A stretch of 64,000 bases of DNA from Croceimicrobium sp965656185 (GTDB taxonomy: Bacteria; Bacteroidota; Bacteroidia; Flavobacteriales; Schleiferiaceae), in NCBI GenBank assembly GCA_965656185.1, contig CBFHJH010000008.1, positions 60,104-124,103 of the forward strand. The letters run 5' to 3'. The notes beneath the pieces are model-generated. The model was not told the DNA's origin and made no database searches. It saw only the letters and a program-made list of their open reading frames with translations. Positions 58,250-64,000 of the stretch are shown here, one piece after another. Within the stretch, counting starts at the first letter, position 1; each line of letters starts with the position of its first letter. Made by a program: the position numbers and the translations under genes.

Positions 58250-58549
58250 ATGGCAAGCTTCAAGGACTTGATCCAGTCCGAAAAGCCGGTCCTCATCGAC
58301 TTTCATGCCGAATGGTGCCAGCCTTGTAAGGTTTTGGGGCCTATCGTGAAAGATGTGAAATCGCGCATGGGCGATCGTATTAAAGTGCTTAAGATCGATG
58401 TCGATCGCAATCCGGCTTTAGCACAATCCTTGGCCATTCAAGGAGTGCCCACTTTAATGATCTACCGCAAGGGGGAGCAAAAGTGGCGGCAAAGTGGTGT
58501 TTTGAGCGCCGAAGCGATCATCTCCCAACTGGAGTACAACGGAGCCTAA
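58250..58549 (+). CDS. Thioredoxin
   Basis: 99 residues, active site WCQPCK (usually WCGPCK) at about 22-27, cis-Pro in GVPTLMIYRKGE. Disulfide reductase in the cytoplasm; cotranscribed with two rhodaneses. The Q in the active site is a known natural variant. Its last four bases overlap the converging polysaccharide deacetylase gene. Confidence 0.93.
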   Translation: MASFKDLIQSEKPVLIDFHAEWCQPCKVLGPIVKDVKSRMGDRIKVLKIDVDRNPALAQSLAIQGVPTLMIYRKGEQKWRQSGVLSAEAIISQLEYNGA

Positions 58550-59166
58550 AGGCTCGCGAATTGATAGCCTTTTTGGTGGAAGTGCTCTAGTATTAAGGGG
58601 AGTACGTTTTGCAGTCTGGGCCAAGCTTTGAGAGAGTCGTGAAATACTATGACCGAGCCAGGCCTGCTGTACTTTTTAACGTCCTTTAGGCAATCGGCAG
58701 GAGTTCGGCTTGGGTCCCAGTCGCCACTAAGTACGTCCCACATCACAATTTTATAATTAGCCCGGCTCAATGCTTGAGCTTGGGCTTTTTTTATGCGGCC
58801 ATAAGGCGGGCGGAAGAGGTCGGTTTGGAAGTACTCCTCGCAGGCTTTAACGTTTTCTAAGTAAATAGCTACGTCGTGCTTAGATCCTTTAAGGTGGTTG
58901 TAGGTGTGGTTGCCTATGCGGTGTCCGGCCGCTTGCACGGCAGCAAAAACTTCGGGGTGTTTGCGCACATTATCGCCAATGCAAAAGAAGGTGGCTTTCG
59001 CCTGATAGGACTCTAACTGTTTTAATACCCAAGGGGTAACTTCGGGGATAGGACCATCGTCGAAACTTAGATAGATCTTTGGTGTAGTCGCATCCGCCGA
59101 AAGGCGCCATATGCGCTTGGGGAAAAGCGCCTGATACCAGCGTGGTATGTAGGGTAAGTAAGCCAT
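58546..59166 (-). CDS. Polysaccharide deacetylase family protein (NodB domain)
   Basis: 206 residues. NodB motifs: SFDDGPIP (catalytic and metal Asp), metal ligands in RIGNHTYNH, FRPPYGR, and VIVFHDS with the C-terminal His. It removes N-acetyl groups from cell-wall or exopolysaccharide GlcNAc. No cleavable signal peptide is evident from the N-terminus (MAYLPYIPRWYQALFPKRIW), so it may be membrane-associated by its hydrophobic N-terminus or cytoplasmic. Confidence 0.92.
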   Translation of the reverse strand: MAYLPYIPRWYQALFPKRIWRLSADATTPKIYLSFDDGPIPEVTPWVLKQLESYQAKATFFCIGDNVRKHPEVFAAVQAAGHRIGNHTYNHLKGSKHDVAIYLENVKACEEYFQTDLFRPPYGRIKKAQAQALSRANYKIVMWDVLSGDWDPSRTPADCLKDVKKYSRPGSVIVFHDSLKAWPRLQNVLPLILEHFHQKGYQFASL

Positions 59167-59167
59167 T

Positions 59168-59195
59168 AAAAAACCCCGACACTAGGGCCGGGGTT
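59168..59195 (-). terminator. Terminator of the DUF2723 gene
   Basis: AACCCCG / CGGGGTT stem; the minus strand continues with a T run through 59168. It lies 5 bp after the DUF2723 stop. Confidence 0.88.
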
Positions 59196-59200
59196 CTAAT

Positions 59201-62200
59201 TTATGCCATGCCCAATGGCCTTAGTGCGTTGATGTAGCGTTGGTATAGCTCATCTTGGCTCAAGGCCTGTTGGTTGTTTTTGTATTCATACTGCCCAAGG
59301 AAACGGAGGATCTGGCGGTAATACTGTGAAGCCACTCCCATTTCTTGGTTCACCTTGTTGCGATCATCACCCGTAAATTGGGTGTAATATGCCAATTCTT
59401 CATCCAGTCGGTCGGCAAATTTGTTCAGCATTTCACGCGCTCTCTCGGTTTCGCCGGCCATATAATAGCCTTCAATGATGTTGAAAACGAAATAATCGTA
59501 GGCGTACTTTTCTTCCGGCATTTTCTCCATGGCTCGGTCCAATACCTGAATCGCTTCTTGCTTACGACCACGTTCTGCGAGATCTTTACCTAAGCGACCG
59601 TAGATATTACGGAGATTGTATATAACACGACGATTGGTCTCGTCCAGGTAAACGCCAGGTTCTTCCATGTTACCAAACTCAAACTTGTTCATCAAGTTGT
59701 CGTACATAATGTCGGTAGCAATTTTACCAAAATCGGTTTCTTTACGACCGCTGGCGTCGCGCTTACGCTCATTAAATACCGGTACAAAACGGTAAGCAAG
59801 ACCTTCAAGCTGGAAGTAGTCGTCGAGCCAGAAATAACTTTGACTGCTATTACCTACGGTCACGCTGAAGTAGATCGGGCGAGTCCAGTCGTTCTTCGAG
59901 ATCAAGTCGATTACCATGAGGTCGCGCTTGGAAAGCACATTGGTCTTGATGTCCCAGTCGATGTAGTCTACGATACGACCAGTGTCTTCGGGAAGAACCA
60001 CATTTTGTGCTAGTACGGCCTCTTTATCGATATCTACCCGCAATTTTTTAGTTGGGAAGTAGATCAATTCCTTTTTACCATTAAAGGCGGTAAAAGTGTT
60101 CTGACGGCTGTCTTGTTTTACCCAACGAATAAAGGTTTCTGCGTCCCAGCGCTTTTCGCTGATGCCACGATCTTGAAAATAGATCACATCACGGGTACCT
60201 TGTTTGTACTCATCATTGGTAAAACTAAAAGGTACTGGCTGGGCATCGTACACGGCACGCTTGGCTTGATCGATATACCAATCGGTATTGAGCAGGCTCA
60301 AGTTTATGATCCGCACATCGGTGCGGTAACCTTCTACCTCCTGGGCATACCACAAGGGGAAAGTATCGTTATCACCGTTAGTGAAGAGGATAGCGTTTTT
60401 CTTACAGCTGTCGAGGTAATCTCTGGCAATATCGCGTGCCACGTAGCGCTCACTTCGATCATGGTCATCCCAGTTCTGACCAGCCATCCAGCCTGGTACG
60501 GCGAGTAAGGTTACGAATGACACTGCGAGGGCGGTCTGACGATTGTCTTTTTTCAAAAGTTCAAATAAAGCCATTACCCCTAGCCCGATCCAAATACTAA
60601 AGGCATAGAAGGAACCTACATAGGCATAGTCCCGTTCCCTAGGCTCAAAAGGCTTATGGTTTAGGTAAACCGCAATGGCCAAACCAGTAAAGAGGAAGAG
60701 CAGGCTAACCACCCAGGCGTCTTTTCCGGCCTTTTTGTAGTGGAAATAAGCCCCTACTAAACCAAGTATCAAAGGCAAGAAGAAATACACGTTCCTACCG
60801 GCATTATTTTTATCGTGATAGGGGAGATCGCTTTGAGGCCCGAGGCGCCACTCATCGATAAAGCCAATACCGCTAATCCAGTTTCCTTTGGTGTATTCAT
60901 AGCGGTGTTGCTCATCGTCTTGCCTTCCGGCGAAGTTCCACATAAAATAGCGCCACCACATATGGCCCACTTGGTAGTCGAGGAACCAAGCAATGTTTTT
61001 ACCGAGCGGGATGGGTTTGTCCATATCCGCTTTTTTGATGCCAGCGTAACGCTGGTAGTTCTGAACCGAGTTGGGGTCATCATTCCACATTCTGGGGAAG
61101 AAGCCTACAAAGCGTTGGTCGAAATTTCGGATCGAAGCTTTACGCTCGTCGCTTATTACGTATTTACCGCTTTCATCATCACGACGGTAAACGGGATTTC
61201 CATCCGAGAAGGGATTCTGTGCGTCTAAAGGCGCGTTGAATGATTGTCCGTAGAATACTGGGAAGTCACCATATTGCTCACGCTTGTAATAGGCCAAGAG
61301 CGACATAGCGTCTTCGGGATTGTTTTCATCGATAGGAGTGTTGGCATTCGAACGTACCGCAAGGGTTACAAAGGTGGAGTAACCTAAAATGATGAATAGA
61401 ACCGAAAGGATCAAGGTGTTCCAAATCGGAGATTCCTTTTTTCGGGTGTAGATCAAACCGTAGGCGGCTGCACCTGCAATGATCATAATGGTTAAAATGG
61501 TGCCCGTATTAAAAGGCATGCCCACGGTGTTGACCATGAAAATTTCCAGTTTGCCGAACATGTTCAAGACAAAAGGAATAATGGCCGAGAAGATCGCTCC
61601 TAAGATCAGGACTCCTACTAAGTTGTAGATGATAAATTTATTACGCGAGATCTTTTTATCGGTTTTATAGAAGTACACCATAACTACTGCCGGAATGGCC
61701 AAGAAAACCAAGATGTGAACTCCGATAGACAGGCCAATGATATAGGCAATAAAGATCAACCAGCGATGAGCGCGAGGGCTGTGATCGATCTCGTTCTCCC
61801 ATTTAAGAACGGCCCAAAAGGCAATGGATGTGAAAAGTGAGGACATAGCGTATACCTCGCCTTCTACCGCCGAGAACCAGGCGCTATCGCTAAAGGTATA
61901 AGCAAGGGCACCTACTACAGCACCGCCAAAAACCGCGGTTAAACGACCTTCGCTGAGGTCGCCGTATTTGCTGGCAAACTTTCTTCCCAAGGCGGTGATG
62001 GTCCAGAAGAGGAAAAGTACGGTAAAGGCACTGGCTGCCGCCGATAAAAGGTTCACCATCATCGCTTGACGCGTTACATCGCCAAAAGCAAACTGAGAGG
62101 CAAAGTTACCCATCAATTGGAAGAGCGGTGCGCCGGGAGGGTGACCCACTTGAAGCTTTACGGAGGTTGCGATGTATTCACCACAATCCCAAAAACTTAC

Positions 62201-62293
62201 GGTAGGTTCGATGGTGAGGAAATAGGTGATCATGGCGATGGCGAAAACGATCCATCCCAAGAGGTTGTTAATTTTCTTATAGTTTGCAAGCAT
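59201..62293 (-). CDS. DUF2723 membrane protein (PMT-like glycosyltransferase fold)
   Basis: 1030 residues from the ATG at 62293; another ATG two codons upstream is possible. Twelve or more membrane helices in the first ~600 residues, beginning with LLGWIVFAIAMITYFLTIEP then the DUF2723 signature TVSFWDCGEYIATSVKLQVG and HPPGAPLFQLMGN, related to protein O-mannosyltransferase-type enzymes. The C-terminal ~400 residues are soluble, with TPR-like helices (KQEAIQVLDRAMEKMPEEKY). Common in Bacteroidota and thought to glycosylate exported proteins or lipids. Specificity not visible. Confidence 0.92.
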   Translation of the reverse strand: MLANYKKINNLLGWIVFAIAMITYFLTIEPTVSFWDCGEYIATSVKLQVGHPPGAPLFQLMGNFASQFAFGDVTRQAMMVNLLSAAASAFTVLFLFWTITALGRKFASKYGDLSEGRLTAVFGGAVVGALAYTFSDSAWFSAVEGEVYAMSSLFTSIAFWAVLKWENEIDHSPRAHRWLIFIAYIIGLSIGVHILVFLAIPAVVMVYFYKTDKKISRNKFIIYNLVGVLILGAIFSAIIPFVLNMFGKLEIFMVNTVGMPFNTGTILTIMIIAGAAAYGLIYTRKKESPIWNTLILSVLFIILGYSTFVTLAVRSNANTPIDENNPEDAMSLLAYYKREQYGDFPVFYGQSFNAPLDAQNPFSDGNPVYRRDDESGKYVISDERKASIRNFDQRFVGFFPRMWNDDPNSVQNYQRYAGIKKADMDKPIPLGKNIAWFLDYQVGHMWWRYFMWNFAGRQDDEQHRYEYTKGNWISGIGFIDEWRLGPQSDLPYHDKNNAGRNVYFFLPLILGLVGAYFHYKKAGKDAWVVSLLFLFTGLAIAVYLNHKPFEPRERDYAYVGSFYAFSIWIGLGVMALFELLKKDNRQTALAVSFVTLLAVPGWMAGQNWDDHDRSERYVARDIARDYLDSCKKNAILFTNGDNDTFPLWYAQEVEGYRTDVRIINLSLLNTDWYIDQAKRAVYDAQPVPFSFTNDEYKQGTRDVIYFQDRGISEKRWDAETFIRWVKQDSRQNTFTAFNGKKELIYFPTKKLRVDIDKEAVLAQNVVLPEDTGRIVDYIDWDIKTNVLSKRDLMVIDLISKNDWTRPIYFSVTVGNSSQSYFWLDDYFQLEGLAYRFVPVFNERKRDASGRKETDFGKIATDIMYDNLMNKFEFGNMEEPGVYLDETNRRVIYNLRNIYGRLGKDLAERGRKQEAIQVLDRAMEKMPEEKYAYDYFVFNIIEGYYMAGETERAREMLNKFADRLDEELAYYTQFTGDDRNKVNQEMGVASQYYRQILRFLGQYEYKNNQQALSQDELYQRYINALRPLGMA

Positions 62294-62416
62294 GTGCATA
62301 CGGTTTAAGTAGCTGCGGGCGAATTTATGAAATAAAGGTTGTTATAGACTATCAAGACTTTGTTAAAGGCTTCCGAAGGGATTCCTAAAATTTTTCCTAC
62401 TTGTTTTAAGAAATTA

Positions 62417-62448
62417 TTTGCGCGAATAAAATCAGGGCCTTACTTTTG
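62417..62448 (+). promoter_or_regulatory. tRNA-Gln promoter
   Basis: TTTG (62417-62420), 20-base spacer, TACTTTTG (62441-62448): full -33/-7 Bacteroidota promoter, 18 bp before the tRNA 5' end. Confidence 0.75.
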
Positions 62449-62466
62449 CCCTCCCAAAATCAAGGA

Positions 62467-62538
62467 TGCCCCATCGTCTAATTGGCAGGACAGCTGGTTT
62501 TGGTCCAGTCAGTCGAGGTTCGAGTCCTCGTGGGGCAA
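62467..62538 (+). tRNA. tRNA-Gln (anticodon TTG)
   Basis: 72-base cloverleaf: acceptor TGCCCCA / TGGGGCA, D arm TCGTCTAATTGGCAGGACA, anticodon arm GCTGG-TTTTGGT-CCAGT giving TTG, T arm CGAGGTTCGAGTCCTCG. CCA is not encoded. Confidence 0.93.
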
Positions 62539-62552
62539 CTAAAAAATCAAAT

Positions 62553-62587
62553 AAACCCTTGTTAGTCAAATGATTAGCAAGGGTTTT
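62553..62587 (+). terminator. Terminator after tRNA-Gln
   Basis: AAACCCTTG / CAAGGGTTT hairpin followed by six Ts. Confidence 0.88.
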
Positions 62588-62679
62588 TTCTTTGGGTGTG
62601 TCTTATTTGTGTCAAAAAATTGGCTTAATTCATGTCAATTTGAGTCGATTTCAAGCTAATTTCTCTGATTTTAGAGCAC

Positions 62680-62703
62680 AAAAAAGGGCTAAATGCCCCT
62701 TTT
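62680..62703 (-). terminator. Terminator-like hairpin after the HTH remnant
   Basis: GGGC-TAAAT-GCCC with an A run on the left and Ts on the right; on the minus strand it follows directly after the stop codon of the HTH remnant at 62704. Confidence 0.6.
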
Positions 62704-62820
62704 CTTAACTAGTAGTCCTGTAAAGTCTGTCTTTTCTAAACCTAGGACGACCACTAACCATGATAGTTTCAATTTCTCCGTTTTCACGCATCTTGTTAAT
62801 GGTGCTTCGTGCAACACCAA
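62704..62820 (-). pseudogene. C-terminal remnant of an excisionase-type helix-turn-helix protein
   Basis: Minus-strand reading LGVARSTINKMRENGEIETI then MVSGRPRFRKDRLYRTTS and stop. This is the MerR/excisionase-type HTH used by small DNA-binding proteins next to integrases in Bacteroidota. No start codon or N-terminal part exists in this frame; upstream the sequence switches to IstA text in another frame. A broken gene fused by deletion or insertion. Confidence 0.65.
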
Positions 62821-63096
62821 GGTGGTGACAGGGCGCTTTAACTGCTTTTCTATATCGGGAAAGTACTGATGAAGCTCCTTTAATTTCGGAGGCTATTCTT
62901 TCTTAGAAGACATTTGAAAAAGCCCATACAACGGGCGATCGCCTAATTGCTCTAAGTCTTCATAAGTAAGACTTAGACGGAGATAGGCCTGAATGTATTT
63001 TAAGACGATATTGCGGGATAAACCCAGATACTTGGAGATGAAAGGTTTGCTTTTTCCTTTGGTGTAAAAGCGTAAAGTGGCTTTTAACTCACTCAT
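62821..63096 (-). pseudogene. IS21-family istA transposase fragment, frameshifted and truncated
   Basis: From ATG 63096: MSELKATLRFYTKGKSKPFI, then GLSRNIVLKYIQAYLRLSLT, the N-terminal HTH of IstA, ending at a stop at 62893. Continuing in another frame (about 62890-62821) the text reads LKELHQYFPDIEKQLKRPVTT, matching the following IstA segment (FFPYMEKELKR type). So a frameshift near 62893 breaks the gene, and everything after the first ~90 residues is lost at about 62821. The full protein is about 500 residues; istB is absent. Confidence 0.75.
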
Positions 63097-63184
63097 AGTT
63101 ATTGGTATATTGACCATAGTCTCAGGAGTTGATTAGACTCCAGAAGATAAAGGCCACCAACAGCCTAAATAATCCCTGTTTTAG

Positions 63185-63230
63185 TGGTTCATTTTGATCC
63201 GGAATCAATGGCTCAGTTTGATTGGAATTT
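63185..63230. repeat. IS21-type terminal repeats (two copies)
   Basis: TGGTTCATTTTGATCCGGAA at 63185 and TGGCTCAGTTTGATTGGAAT at 63209 are 24 bases apart and nearly identical. Such multiple TGGYTCAnTTTGAnnGGAAT repeats mark the ends of Bacteroidota IS21 elements, upstream of istA, as here. The other end of the element was not found. Confidence 0.75.
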
Positions 63231-63362
63231 CCAGGGGGGACTTACAGGCGGTTTTCAATAATAGCATTGTTCAAGATTTGACGATTAACGTTTTTGTACC
63301 TGCTTAGGGAAATTAGCATTTGCATGGGAGTTTAGTGCAACTTCAATACATAAAAGGCTTAA

Positions 63363-63947
63363 TTATTTGAAGTTTGATTGGAAGAATTCATTCATTTCCT
63401 TTAGTTCAAGGATAATATTAATCGACTCCTGAAAATCAACCTGGTATTGAGCTCCATTCAACGAGAAAATATAGCCCCATTTGTCTTGATCATATATAAG
63501 TGATATGCCTAATTTGTCAGCAATTAAGATGTTGTAAGACGCTTGAAGTTCCTGCATGGGGTTTGCTTTGCCCATAGATGAGTTTATGAACTCATAAACT
63601 TCTTTGAACTCCTCCTTTGTTAATTCAAGGTACCCTTCGCGGCTGTACACTTCTGTAATTGCTCCAGATCCGAATGAAAAACCTAGGTTCGCATTAATCC
63701 CTACACTTGCGCTTGACCCGACTTTTTTCTCTCCAATATTTTGGACATTGACGGCGACAAATTCAGTGGTGTCATCAAAGTTATTTATCCTTTGTGCTAG
63801 GTTGAACTGTATCGATTTTTTCTCTGTACCAAATAATAGACTTGAGCTCAATCCAGCATTTTTATAGATGGTTACTTGTGAATATTGTGTTTGGCCATAA
63901 GATAGTTGGGTGAGCGATAGTAGTAAAAGCACCAATTGCAGTTTCAT
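63363..63947 (-). CDS. Secreted protein of unknown function
   Basis: 194 residues with a clear signal peptide (LQLVLLLLSLTQLSYG). The mature part has beta-rich segments (EKKSIQFNLAQRINNF, SSASVGINANLGFSFGSG), then a helical EGYLELTKEEFKEVYEFINSS and a C-terminal helix ESINIILELKEMNEFF. No family recognised. Its bases are AT-richer than the core genes to the left, and it lies beyond the IS21 remnant, so it may belong to an accessory region (inference). Confidence 0.75.
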   Translation of the reverse strand: MKLQLVLLLLSLTQLSYGQTQYSQVTIYKNAGLSSSLLFGTEKKSIQFNLAQRINNFDDTTEFVAVNVQNIGEKKVGSSASVGINANLGFSFGSGAITEVYSREGYLELTKEEFKEVYEFINSSMGKANPMQELQASYNILIADKLGISLIYDQDKWGYIFSLNGAQYQVDFQESINIILELKEMNEFFQSNFK

Positions 63948-64000
63948 TTGAGCTAGGTTTTAATAAAGGTTGGTTCCAAATCTATGAAACCTATTGGCAA

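Larger units (their letters stand above)
62593..63362. other. Decayed mobile-element zone without an intact gene
   Basis: A 770-base stretch holding a terminator, a helix-turn-helix remnant, a truncated and frameshifted istA and IS21-type terminal repeats, each listed separately. The segment 63233-63362 contains nothing recognised. Confidence 0.75.

Noticed and set aside
62467..63362. Integration of a genomic island at tRNA-Gln
   Set aside because: No integrase gene and no second copy of the tRNA 3' end were found inside the window; only IS and HTH remnants are present.
1..64000. CRISPR array or tandem repeat arrays
   Set aside because: No regularly spaced direct repeats were seen; the only repeats are the two operator pairs and the IS21 end repeats.

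Overview
The window looks like chromosome from a marine-type Bacteroidota, most likely Flavobacteriales. Evidence: a SusC/SusD pair, DUF4270 and DUF2723 proteins, the neighbourhood short glycogen-synthase-like protein / DUF4270 / glmS beside panC / panD / flippase-like / radA, many lipobox proteins, and repeated TAnnTTTG (-7) promoter elements, several directly abutting start codons. Four N runs (533, 100, 99 and 98 bases) interrupt genes; three of them appear to hide almost no real sequence.

Left part (1-15.6 kb): an alpha-glucan utilization locus. A tight leftward operon encodes phosphofructokinase, GAPDH, a BadF-type sugar kinase, beta-phosphoglucomutase, a GH65 maltose-phosphorylase-type enzyme and two GH13 amylases. 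Divergently lie a NUDIX-type (NrtR/AraR-like) regulator, SusC, SusD and two extra surface proteins. The same 17-bp operator, AGTGTA-N5-TACACT, sits in front of both pfkA and susC. The scheme is outer-membrane import, hydrolysis to maltose, phosphorolysis to beta-G1P plus glucose, and entry into glycolysis.

15.6-26.8 kb: an MFP-RND-TolC efflux operon, an MsbA-like ABC exporter, methylmalonyl-CoA epimerase, and an ECF sigma/anti-sigma pair divergent from a two-repeat DUF7282-like lipoprotein, then a HAD hydrolase. 26.9-32.2 kb: tRNA-Ile2(CAT), then two paralogous lipoprotein plus beta-barrel pairs facing each other. 32.3-45.2 kb: glmS, DUF4270, truncated GT5, panC, panD, flippase-like protein, a small unknown, radA, mrp, nifU-like and korAB.

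45.2-52.3 kb: a histidine kinase and NtrC-type regulator divergent from an ABC/FtsX operon. The intergenic region contains two identical 16-bp inverted repeats, an IHF-like match, a -24/-12 sigma-54 promoter, and a structured leader with a 13-bp closing stem. 52.2-55.4 kb: a four-gene overlapping operon with a secreted YidD-like protein, two paralogous TPR/membrane proteins and a LolA-like protein, preceded by a small membrane protein. 55.6-62.3 kb: M61 peptidase, two rhodaneses, thioredoxin, polysaccharide deacetylase and a DUF2723 protein. 62.4-64 kb: tRNA-Gln, a decayed IS21 end joined to a helix-turn-helix remnant, and a secreted unknown.

All assignments come from reading motifs and context; no database search was run.
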